A stretch of 64,000 nt of DNA from assembly GCA_032027125.1 (NCBI GenBank), contig JAVSMQ010000001.1, forward strand, positions 3,644,198 through 3,708,197. The letters run 5' to 3'. The translations under genes were made by a program, and so were the position numbers. Below the pieces are notes generated by a model, which had not been told where the DNA came from, did no database searches, and saw only the letters and a list, made by a program, of their open reading frames with translations. Shown here piece after piece: positions 17,714-25,119 of the stretch (position 1 is its first letter; each line of letters begins with the position of its first letter). This DNA is from JANJTB01 sp032027125 (GTDB taxonomy: Bacteria; Bacteroidota; Ignavibacteria; Kapaibacteriales; UBA2268).

Positions 17714-20209
17714 TTACTCTTTTATAAATTTTGCTTTCTTATCTCCAATTTCAATGAAATACACTCCGGTTGGGAGTTTTGAAATATCAATGTTAACAGA
17801 TTCGGTTTTAATATTCATTATGGTTAAAACTTTTTCTCCGTTAAGGTTGTAAATATTAATATTTTCGGAAGCAATGAAACCTGACTCATTGTTGAAATCA
17901 ATTTCTATAAAATATCCTGCAGGATTCGGATAGATGTTAATTCCGTGAATTTTATCATTTTCATTTACACTTACATTCCGATTCCTCTTAAACATCCAAA
18001 CATCGCTCCAGGGACCAGAACCTGAACTGTTTTTGGCACTTACTCTCCAGAAATATGAACTGTCTGCTATCAAATTTGTAAATTTATAAGTTGTGTCGGT
18101 TATTGTAGAATCATTGATTAAATATCTGTTAAATCTGTTTGTCTGCGAAATCTGAAGGTGATAGCTCTTAACATCGGGATTGCTCTTTTTCCAGATTAAA
18201 TCTATTTCGGAATTATTAGTCAAATAGTTATTTTGTGGAGATATAAGCATTACTTTCTCGGGAGGGTTTAATGGATTTATTCCACCGCCTACATAAATCA
18301 TCATATATTTATTATCAGCAAGTTTGACTATACCAGGGTCTCCGCCTTTTACATTTGTACCGGTATAAGAACTCCAGTCATAGCCATTATCCGATTTTGA
18401 AAACCATATATTAGGTCCGCTGCCGTAAAATCTTAATTCAGAGGCATTTTCAACTAAAAAATTACCTGTCCAATTATGAAAATTATCGGATGATATTTTA
18501 GCTTTTTCAGTAAAGTCAAGTCCATTTCCGGAAGTAGCATGATAAGCACCATCCTGAGGAGCTCCTGCAGGACTTAAATAATGCCACTCATCATTAAAAA
18601 ATGTCACTGCCGGGTCAATTACTTTTTTAGACTGATTATCAAATCTTGCACCGGGCTCAAATTCAAAATTTATTCCATCGCTGCTGACTGCAGAATATGT
18701 ATTGATAGAAGAGTCCATTCCGGGTTTCGGCATACCGTCACTTGAAGAAAAATAAATTCGAAAGGTTTTATCTTCAAGTACAACTAAAGTAGGATCGAAC
18801 GGTCGTTGATATTTTGCAGGCATATTGGTGAAAACTAACGGCTTAGGCTGCGACCAGCTCGAACCATTATTATACGAAAACTTTACAGCAACTTTATCCC
18901 ATGTTTGAGAATTTATAGGTTGTCTGAACCATTGGAATACGCAGGCAAGTGTATCACCTTTCCATCTGATAACGCAGGGAACACCGGCTGAATCCTGAAA
19001 TATTGATTCGTTGGTGAAATTTATACCATCATCAGATAAAGCAAATTTTAAAGGATTATTCCATGGACCAATTTGCTGCTTTTGGTTAAGATGGATATAT
19101 TTGGGATTCTTCATTTCTTCCCTGTACTTTTGGGTAACATAAGGACTGTTCTGAATTCTTGCATCACCCCAGGTTGGATATGCATCTATGGGCCAGTTTG
19201 CATTAATATATGCAAATCCCTTGATTTCTTTATGAACGTCTATGAAATGCCAGAATTTTGCAAACCAGTTATTCCAGTCATTGATTCCATCCTGCTCGTC
19301 AGAAGATATATTTATTTCCATAGCAGATGTTTCACTCATAAATACAGGTTTGCCTTTTTCCCTTGCCATAGCCAAAAACCTTTCTGATTTCCCTTTGTTG
19401 GTTATACCACGATGGTCGTAATCAGGAAGAGACTGGTCAAAATCTTTATAATTGAATACGTCCAAACCGAACCAGTCAACATAATCATCTCCCGGATACC
19501 ACCGTGCACCGCGGGAATCCACGGAATCAAAATCATTTGCAGCAGCAGGCTCATAGCACCAGTTTGTTGCTATGGAATCCCTGAGTCCGCGGGCAGCAAA
19601 CATATCAACAATTTTTCTGAACATTTTTACATACAAATACGGATGATATCCGCCTCCGTTCCAGCCTTCACCGGCACCGTTAAATTCCCCGCCGATACGC
19701 AGGAACATACTTTTCCCGCGTTTTTTGCAAATTGTTATGATACTGTCCAAAACCCAGTCATATTTATCTGATACTGCAATAACACTATCTTCTGCAACTT
19801 CGCTTACTAAAAATAAACTTAGTTCGGGTATAAATCCGACAGAATCTGCAGTTTTTAGAAATTTGCCGAGTTCACTTAATGATTTTGCAGGTCCGCGTGT
19901 ACCGGGTATGCTGAAAAATAAACCACGAACTGCTGGCTGAATAGTGGAATCATTTAAAGCGGCAAGATAACCTGCGATAGGGTCAACGCTCTGATTGTCA
20001 AAAGTCATCAGTTGTACACCATGGTAAACCCTTCCGTCGGGTGGTTCGAGAAGTGCAGGAGTTAATTCCGACAGTTTGGAATGAGATTCATCAACTTTTA
20101 CAATAGAGTTTGTTTCATGTGAAATTAACAGCAAAGTGTTATCCTGACAATATAGTCCATTTGTAAAAATACTAAAGAAACAGCAAATTAGTATAATTCT
20201 AAATCTCAT
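17714..20209 (-). CDS. Secreted GH26-like glycoside hydrolase with propeller, Fn3 and T9SS tail
   Basis: The start at ATG 20209 is chosen because AGGAG lies upstream and it gives a clean signal peptide (MRFRIILICCFF, ending GLYCQ); 831 aa. Residues about 40-370 form a TIM-barrel hydrolase of the GH26 mannanase type: FLRIGGEFNGAGEGWNGG carries the likely acid/base Glu and KPVFMSETSAM the likely nucleophile Glu. Residues about 380-640 look like a five-bladed propeller with repeats such as FALSDDGINF, KFSYNNGSSW and YSAVSSDGINF. An Fn3 domain (649-742) and a T9SS sorting domain (about 756-831, GINIYPNPAGYFIEI) follow. It probably degrades mannan-like polysaccharide outside the cell. Confidence 0.85.
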   Translation of the reverse strand: MRFRIILICCFFSIFTNGLYCQDNTLLLISHETNSIVKVDESHSKLSELTPALLEPPDGRVYHGVQLMTFDNQSVDPIAGYLAALNDSTIQPAVRGLFFSIPGTRGPAKSLSELGKFLKTADSVGFIPELSLFLVSEVAEDSVIAVSDKYDWVLDSIITICKKRGKSMFLRIGGEFNGAGEGWNGGGYHPYLYVKMFRKIVDMFAARGLRDSIATNWCYEPAAANDFDSVDSRGARWYPGDDYVDWFGLDVFNYKDFDQSLPDYDHRGITNKGKSERFLAMAREKGKPVFMSETSAMEINISSDEQDGINDWNNWFAKFWHFIDVHKEIKGFAYINANWPIDAYPTWGDARIQNSPYVTQKYREEMKNPKYIHLNQKQQIGPWNNPLKFALSDDGINFTNESIFQDSAGVPCVIRWKGDTLACVFQWFRQPINSQTWDKVAVKFSYNNGSSWSQPKPLVFTNMPAKYQRPFDPTLVVLEDKTFRIYFSSSDGMPKPGMDSSINTYSAVSSDGINFEFEPGARFDNQSKKVIDPAVTFFNDEWHYLSPAGAPQDGAYHATSGNGLDFTEKAKISSDNFHNWTGNFLVENASELRFYGSGPNIWFSKSDNGYDWSSYTGTNVKGGDPGIVKLADNKYMMIYVGGGINPLNPPEKVMLISPQNNYLTNNSEIDLIWKKSNPDVKSYHLQISQTNRFNRYLINDSTITDTTYKFTNLIADSSYFWRVSAKNSSGSGPWSDVWMFKRNRNVSVNENDKIHGINIYPNPAGYFIEIDFNNESGFIASENINIYNLNGEKVLTIMNIKTESVNIDISKLPTGVYFIEIGDKKAKFIKE

Positions 20210-20280
20210 TCTCTCTTCTCCTAAAAATTTAAGATGAATCTTTACATTAAACAATCTACACATCACATTTAAAATGGTTG

Positions 20281-20310
20281 CAAATATATTTTATAAAACT
20301 AATTGTTCAA
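20281..20310 (-). promoter_or_regulatory. Promoter of the glycoside hydrolase gene
   Basis: On the minus strand TTG (20310-20308), a 19-bp spacer and TATATTTG (20288-20281) match the Bacteroidota consensus exactly. It lies 72 bp before the chosen start. Confidence 0.65.
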
Positions 20311-20517
20311 AAATAATGAATTACCGGAGGTAATTTTAGGTTATGATTAAATATTGACTAATATCATGCAATTTTAGAACTCCTGACTTGGCACAAATTG
20401 AATATTCGTTGTATTTATAAAATCAAAACCCCCTAACCTCCATTTTTAAAGCAGGGCTGATACATTCTATTTATTTTTAAATAAAACTTCGCGATAAGTC
20501 ACTCTGAGCCTGCGAAG

Positions 20518-20575
20518 AGTCCATGATTTCATTGATTAACAGCCTGGATACTTCGCTGTCGCTCAGTATGACAAG
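20518..20575. repeat. Interspersed repeat, copy 1 (AGTCCATGATTTCAT element)
   Basis: This is nearly the same sequence as 63103-63159: AGTCCATGATTTCAT, then TTAACAGCCTGGATACTTCG, then a divergent CGCTCAGTATGACAAG. It lies in the 20311-20674 non-coding stretch, where a short C-rich fragment (20428-20445) is the only other thing seen. Confidence 0.75.
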
Positions 20576-20674
20576 CCCAAAAGTGCTGTGTTTCATTATA
20601 ACGATTGTTAAATTGTAAACTACGTATCAAATAACCTAACTGTTATATTTTAGTTTGTTGTATCAGAATTATGA

Positions 20675-20712
20675 TAAAAAAAGCCTGTAATCTTAATGAA
20701 TACAGGCTTTAA
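20675..20712 (-). terminator. Terminator after frr
   Basis: On the minus strand a 10-bp perfect stem AAAGCCTGTA/TACAGGCTTT around a 10-nt-class loop is followed by TTTTTTTATC. It lies 30 bp after the frr stop and closes the translation-gene operon. Confidence 0.9.
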
Positions 20713-20741
20713 AAATTATAAGGATTTCTTATTAGAAAGAA

Positions 20742-21302
20742 CTAATCATCGAGCAGTTCTTTTTCTTTTTTATCTAAAATTTGGTCTAACAGTTTGATAA
20801 ATTCATCTGTAATTTTCTGAACTTCATCTTCGCCTTTTTTCCTGTCATCTTCGCTGAGAATTTTTGCTTTTTCTTCGAGTTTGAGCTCGTCTATAAGTTC
20901 TCTGCGGACATTTCTAACAGCTACTTTTGCTTCTTCGGCAGATTTTTTGCACATTTTAACAAAATCTTTTCTTCTTTGTTCGGTCAACGGTGGAACAGGG
21001 ATTCTGATAATAGTGCCGTCATTCTGGGGGTTGAATCCAAGGTCGGCTGCTCTGATAGATTTTTCAATATCACTGATTATACTTCTGTCGAAGGGTTGAA
21101 TTATGATAGTTCTTGCATCGGGAGCCGAGACGCTTGCTACCTGAGTTACAGGAGTCGGGACTCCGTAATAGTCAACTGTAACGCCATCAATTAAACTTCC
21201 TGAAGCCCTTCCTGTACGAACTTTCGCAAGTTGGATTTTGAAGTAATCAACGCATTTAATCATCTGTTCACGACCGTTTTTTACAATATCATTAATAGGC
21301 AT
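20742..21302 (-). CDS. frr: Ribosome recycling factor
   Basis: With EF-G it splits the post-termination ribosome. The 186 aa is the standard length. Family signatures are KVRTGRASGSLIDGVTVDYYGVPTPV, ARTIIIQPFDRS and PPLTEQRRKDFVK, then the long C-terminal helix. It is the last gene of rplM-rpsI-rpsB-tsf-pyrH-frr, 14 bp after pyrH, and is closed by a strong terminator. Confidence 0.98.
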   Translation of the reverse strand: MPINDIVKNGREQMIKCVDYFKIQLAKVRTGRASGSLIDGVTVDYYGVPTPVTQVASVSAPDARTIIIQPFDRSIISDIEKSIRAADLGFNPQNDGTIIRIPVPPLTEQRRKDFVKMCKKSAEEAKVAVRNVRRELIDELKLEEKAKILSEDDRKKGEDEVQKITDEFIKLLDQILDKKEKELLDD

Positions 21303-21316
21303 AAAACAAACCTCAA

Positions 21317-22033
21317 TTATTTATTATCACTTATTAAAGTACCAATCTTTTCGCCCATAATCAGACGCTTAAGATTGCCTTTGGTATTAATATTTATTAC
21401 TGACATAAGAAGATTATTCTCATGGCAAAGTGTTATGGCAGTATGGTCCATTACCCTTAAGTCCTTTTCAAGTACTTCTCTGTAGGTAATTTGGTCAAAT
21501 TTTACTGCGTCCGGATTTTTTTCAGGGTCGCTGTCATAAACACCGTCCACTCTTGTAGCTTTAATTATAACCTGAGCTTCAATCTCAATGGCGCGAAGTA
21601 CAGCGGCAGTATCGGTAGTAAAATAAGGATTGCCGGTACCAGCTCCAAAAAGCACAACACGGTTTTTCTCCAAATGCCGAATGGCACGTCTTCTAATCAA
21701 TGGTTCGGCGATTTGTTCCATTTTAATGGCAGTCTGCAATCTGGTTGGAATTCCTAATTCCTCGAGAGCATTTTGAAATGCTATACTGTTAATGACAGTA
21801 GCAAGCATTCCCATCTGGTCACCGCTTACCTTATGTATTCCATGAGCTGCAGCTTGAATTCCACGGAAAATGTTTCCGCCTCCAAGAACAATACCTATCT
21901 GCACACCCATATGATGGACTTCTGCAATTTCTGCTGCAAATGTCTTGAGGACACCCGGGTCAATACCGAATTGGCGTTCGCCCATCAATGCCTCTCCGCT
22001 TAATTTCAGAAGAATTCTTTTAAATACAGCCAT
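21317..22033 (-). CDS. pyrH: UMP kinase
   Basis: It phosphorylates UMP to UDP in pyrimidine nucleotide synthesis, as a hexamer. The 238 aa matches the family. Motifs are KRILLKLSGEALMG (phosphate loop), GVQIGIVLGGGNIFRG, LFGAGTGNPYFTTDTAA and IKATRVDGVYDSDP. It sits between tsf and frr, as is common in bacteria. A strong hairpin lies in the 155-bp gap upstream of it. Confidence 0.98.
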   Translation of the reverse strand: MAVFKRILLKLSGEALMGERQFGIDPGVLKTFAAEIAEVHHMGVQIGIVLGGGNIFRGIQAAAHGIHKVSGDQMGMLATVINSIAFQNALEELGIPTRLQTAIKMEQIAEPLIRRRAIRHLEKNRVVLFGAGTGNPYFTTDTAAVLRAIEIEAQVIIKATRVDGVYDSDPEKNPDAVKFDQITYREVLEKDLRVMDHTAITLCHENNLLMSVININTKGNLKRLIMGEKIGTLISDNK

Positions 22034-22127
22034 GATTTACTTCTTTATTGTAACTAATTTTCGAGTTTGAAGAAAAATTTCGGTAAATTTAAATTGTGTA
22101 AGTGCAGTAAGAATCAGGTTTTTATCG

Positions 22128-22167
22128 TTTCGCAGAACAGTGAAGAAATCTCCACTGTTCGACGAAA
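22128..22167 (-). promoter_or_regulatory. Stable hairpin between tsf and pyrH
   Basis: TTTCG-CA-GAACAGTG and CACTGTTC-GA-CGAAA pair as 8 bp plus 5 bp across a 2x2 internal loop, with a 10-nt apical loop. No T-run follows on the minus strand (CGATAAAAACC), so it is not a classical terminator. An RNA processing or stability element is plausible. Confidence 0.5.
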
Positions 22168-22188
22168 TAATAATCATATCACAATATC

Positions 22189-23046
22189 TTAGGACTCACC
22201 GAGAGCATATCTCATAAATCTGAGTACCTTTGCTTCGGCTCCGGTCAGTTCGGATATTTTTTTAAGTACATCTGCAACAGTCATGCTGCCGTCCTTAACA
22301 AAAGCCTGTTCAACAAGACAGCTTTCGCTATAGAATTTTTCCAAACGACCATGAGCAATTTTCTCTGCAATTTCTTCTTTCTTGCCTTGTTCAATTGCCT
22401 GCTGTTTGTAAATTTCGATTTCTTTTTCTAAAGTAGTGGTATCAACCTGTGAGCGGTCAATGAACTGAGGATTCATTGCTGCTATCTGCATAGCTAAATC
22501 ACGAACTAAAGACTGAGATTCATCATTCAATGAATCGGCAGAAATATCTATCAATACGGCAAGTTTGTTGCCAGCATGATTATAAGCAGCTATAAAGCCG
22601 TTGCTTGTCCAGCGCAACATTCTTCTGGCATCAATTTTCTCGCTGAATTTTGCAAGAATTTCGTTGTGAAGATTTTCGATATTTATACCATTATGAGATA
22701 GTTTATATAAATCCTGCTGCGTTGAAACATCGTTGGCTAATAATGCAGCACTTACAGTGTTAACATAATTAACAAATTCGGCATTACGGGCAACAAAATC
22801 TGTTTCAGTATTGATTTCTAACATAGCGGCAGTTTTGCCGTCATTTGTAGTATTAGCGACTATCATACCTTCATTGGCACTTTTATCAGCGCGTTTAGCG
22901 GCAGAAGCAGCACCTTTTTTTCTAAGTATTTCAATGGCAAGATTAGTGTCGCCATCGGCATCTACAAGGGCTTTCTTGCAATCTGCCATACCTGCGCCGG
23001 TTTTGTCACGCAAGTCTTTAACCATTGAAGCGGAAATATCAGCCAT
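22189..23046 (-). CDS. tsf: Elongation factor Ts
   Basis: It exchanges GDP for GTP on EF-Tu. It has 285 aa. The N-terminal UBA-like domain shows VKDLRDKTGAGMADCKKAL and the following block shows INTETDFVARNAEFV, both family signatures. The C-terminal dimerisation part contains FYSESCLVEQAFVKDGS. It follows rpsB by 45 bp in the usual order. Confidence 0.98.
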   Translation of the reverse strand: MADISASMVKDLRDKTGAGMADCKKALVDADGDTNLAIEILRKKGAASAAKRADKSANEGMIVANTTNDGKTAAMLEINTETDFVARNAEFVNYVNTVSAALLANDVSTQQDLYKLSHNGINIENLHNEILAKFSEKIDARRMLRWTSNGFIAAYNHAGNKLAVLIDISADSLNDESQSLVRDLAMQIAAMNPQFIDRSQVDTTTLEKEIEIYKQQAIEQGKKEEIAEKIAHGRLEKFYSESCLVEQAFVKDGSMTVADVLKKISELTGAEAKVLRFMRYALGES

Positions 23047-23091
23047 AATTAAAAAAACTCTATATAGTTAACAAAATTATTTTCTTGAAAA

Positions 23092-23970
23092 TTATTCAGC
23101 AGATGTTTCTGCATCGCCGGTTCCATCTGAAGTATCAATAGTACCGGTTGGAGAAGGTCTGCGTCTGTCTGAACGTTTTACGCGGCGTTCACGGATACGG
23201 CGTTTAACTTTACCGTCTTCATCATCGCCATCGCCGTCTTTGTCATGATGCCCTTCAGCAGTTAACTCAGCCTGACGAATTTTGGAAACTTCAGAACCTT
23301 CAATAACAGCATCAGCCATAACCTGAGTAATTAATTCAACTGTCTTGATTGAATCATCGTTTGCAGGAATAGGGAAATTCACTTCATCGGGGTCAGTATT
23401 GGTATCAACTATACCGAATACAGGAATTCCGAGAATTTTAGCTTCCTTAATTGCAAGATGCTCTTTGCGGATATCAACGATAAACAGTGCTCCCGGGAGA
23501 CGTGTCATAGTTTCGATACCGCCGAACATTTTGCGTAATCTGTCGCGTTCACGACCAATCAAAAGTCTTTCTTTCTTTGTAATTTTTTCAAAAGTTCCGT
23601 CAACTTCCATTTTATCAATAGCATTTAATCTTTTAATGGATTTTCTGATAGTGACGAAATTTGTAAGCATACCGCCAAGCCATCTTTCCGAAACGTAATT
23701 CATTCCGGCTCTGGCTGCCTGTTCTGCAATTGTTCCTTTAGCCTGCTGTTTTGTTCCGATAAACAAAATGATTTTACCTTTGCTGGCAATATCATATAAA
23801 GCGGATTTAGCAATATCTAAAAGGATTTGGGTTTTACGAAGGTCTATTATGTGAATGCCGTTACGCTCCATAAAAATAAAGGGAGCCATTTTCGGATTCC
23901 ATCTGCGGGTCAGGTGACCAAAGTGAGCGCCTGATTCTAACAAGGCTTCAATTGAAACTGAATGTTCCAT
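23092..23970 (-). CDS. rpsB: 30S ribosomal protein S2 with charged C-terminal extension
   Basis: S2 bridges the head and body of the small subunit. The family core is clear: LLESGAHFGHLTRRWNPKMAPFIF, VSERWLGGMLTNFVTI and PVFGIVDTNTDPDEVNFPIPANDDS. The core ends near residue 235, and about 55 further residues are added: an acidic patch (DKDGDGDDEDGK), then a basic patch (RRIRERRVKRSDRRR) and a Ser/Thr/Gly tail. Such tails vary in FCB bacteria and probably lie on the solvent side. The 157-bp leader holds the rpsI terminator and a separate hairpin. Confidence 0.97.
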   Translation of the reverse strand: MEHSVSIEALLESGAHFGHLTRRWNPKMAPFIFMERNGIHIIDLRKTQILLDIAKSALYDIASKGKIILFIGTKQQAKGTIAEQAARAGMNYVSERWLGGMLTNFVTIRKSIKRLNAIDKMEVDGTFEKITKKERLLIGRERDRLRKMFGGIETMTRLPGALFIVDIRKEHLAIKEAKILGIPVFGIVDTNTDPDEVNFPIPANDDSIKTVELITQVMADAVIEGSEVSKIRQAELTAEGHHDKDGDGDDEDGKVKRRIRERRVKRSDRRRPSPTGTIDTSDGTGDAETSAE

Positions 23971-24018
23971 GCTTTCTCCAAAAGATATATTATGTTGTTA
24001 CTACTGCCATCCATCAAC

Positions 24019-24051
24019 TTGTAAGTTCAGCCATAAGCCACATGCTTACAA
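24019..24051 (-). promoter_or_regulatory. Hairpin in the rpsB leader
   Basis: TTGTAAG and CTTACAA enclose a 19-nt loop, 49-81 nt before the rpsB start. It is placed downstream of the rpsI terminator, so it could be part of an S2 autoregulatory leader. This is a weak, position-based guess. Confidence 0.3.
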
Positions 24052-24078
24052 TCCGGAGACATGATTATTTAGAAAACT

Positions 24079-24106
24079 AAGGCTGACAATTCGAAATGAC
24101 AGCCTT
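24079..24106 (-). terminator. Terminator-like hairpin after rpsI
   Basis: On the minus strand AAGGCTGTCA and TGTCAGCCTT form a 10-bp stem with one T-T mismatch around TTTCGAAT, followed by AGTTTTC. The T-run is short, so read-through into rpsB is likely. Confidence 0.55.
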
Positions 24107-24127
24107 TCAAAAAAAAATATTTCAAGA

Positions 24128-24517
24128 TTAACGTTTCGAGAATTGGAAACGTTTACGTGCTTTTTTCTGACCGTATTTCTTACGCTCAACCATTCTCGGG
24201 TCGCGGGTAAGAAGTCCACCCTGACGGAGTTGTGAACGTAATTCTGCGTCGAATTCCAAAAGCGCTCTTGCAATTCCGAGCTGCATTGCACCGGTCTGAC
24301 CGCTTTTGCCGCCTCCCCGTACTGTAACTCTGACATCGAATTTACCGTCATTGCTTGTAAGAGCCAAAGGCTTCACAGCTTCCTGACGATTAATTGCGAT
24401 TGGAAAATACTCTTCGAATGTTCTCTTATTGACAGTAATCTTGCCACTGCCAGGAGACATCATTCTTATCTGAGCTACCGATGTTTTTCTTCTGCCTGTT
24501 GCCAAAAACACCTTCAT
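24128..24517 (-). CDS. rpsI: 30S ribosomal protein S9
   Basis: The 129-residue protein has the family start ATGRRKTSVAQIRM and the conserved end KKYGQKKARKRFQFSKR, whose terminal basic tail reaches the P-site tRNA. The middle block VRGGGKSGQTGAMQLGIARAL is typical. It is paired with rplM 28 bp upstream, as in nearly all bacteria. Confidence 0.98.
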   Translation of the reverse strand: MKVFLATGRRKTSVAQIRMMSPGSGKITVNKRTFEEYFPIAINRQEAVKPLALTSNDGKFDVRVTVRGGGKSGQTGAMQLGIARALLEFDAELRSQLRQGGLLTRDPRMVERKKYGQKKARKRFQFSKR

Positions 24518-24545
24518 TAATTACCCCTTAATTCAGTATTATATA

Positions 24546-24998
24546 TTATTTATATTTCAATTCAAACACTTTTGGTTTTTGTGCTGAATGAGGATGCTCA
24601 TCTGCTGCATAAACCTTAAGTTTTTTATAAATCTGCCTTCCTAATCTATTCTTGGGAAGCATGCCTTTTACACTGTGCTCGATAATTCTTGTAGGATTGT
24701 TTTGTTTCAAATCCTTAAAAGTATCAATTTTCACACCGCCGGGATAACCGGAGTGTCTGAAATATTCTTTCTGTTCGGTCCTTTTACCTTCAAGTACGAT
24801 TTTTTCGGCATTGATAACAATAACGAAATCACCGGTATCTACGTGAGGAGTGAACCATGGCTTATGTTTGCCACGTAATAAGGTAGCGACCTGGGTTGAC
24901 AATCTGCCGACAGTCATTTCTGCGGCATCCACAATCCACCAATCTCTAATAACATCCTCTTTTCTAAACGACTTAGTAATCTTTGCTGAGGGTTCCAC
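24546..24998 (-). CDS. rplM: 50S ribosomal protein L13
   Basis: An early-assembly large-subunit protein of 150 aa. Signatures are WWIVDAAEMTVGRLSTQVATLLRGKHK, VDTGDFVIVINAEKI, RHSGYPGG and VKGMLPKNRLGRQIYKKL. It is the first gene of the translation cluster. A well-matched promoter lies 45-75 bp upstream. Confidence 0.98.
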   Translation of the reverse strand: MEPSAKITKSFRKEDVIRDWWIVDAAEMTVGRLSTQVATLLRGKHKPWFTPHVDTGDFVIVINAEKIVLEGKRTEQKEYFRHSGYPGGVKIDTFKDLKQNNPTRIIEHSVKGMLPKNRLGRQIYKKLKVYAADEHPHSAQKPKVFELKYK

Positions 24999-25042
24999 GA
25001 AACACTCCTAAAAAAAATTAAATTTACAACAAATACATTTTA

Positions 25043-25073
25043 CAAAAGTAATAAATTCTGTGCGGTTTACCAA
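25043..25073 (-). promoter_or_regulatory. Promoter of the rplM-rpsI operon
   Basis: On the minus strand TTG (25073-25071), 20 bp and TACTTTTG (25050-25043) match the TTG-N19..21-TAnnTTTG consensus. The -7 box is identical to that of tRNA-Asn at 37681. Confidence 0.75.
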
Positions 25074-25119
25074 ATAAAACTAATTAGCATTTTACACAAA
25101 CTTAAAAATACAAAAAAAA

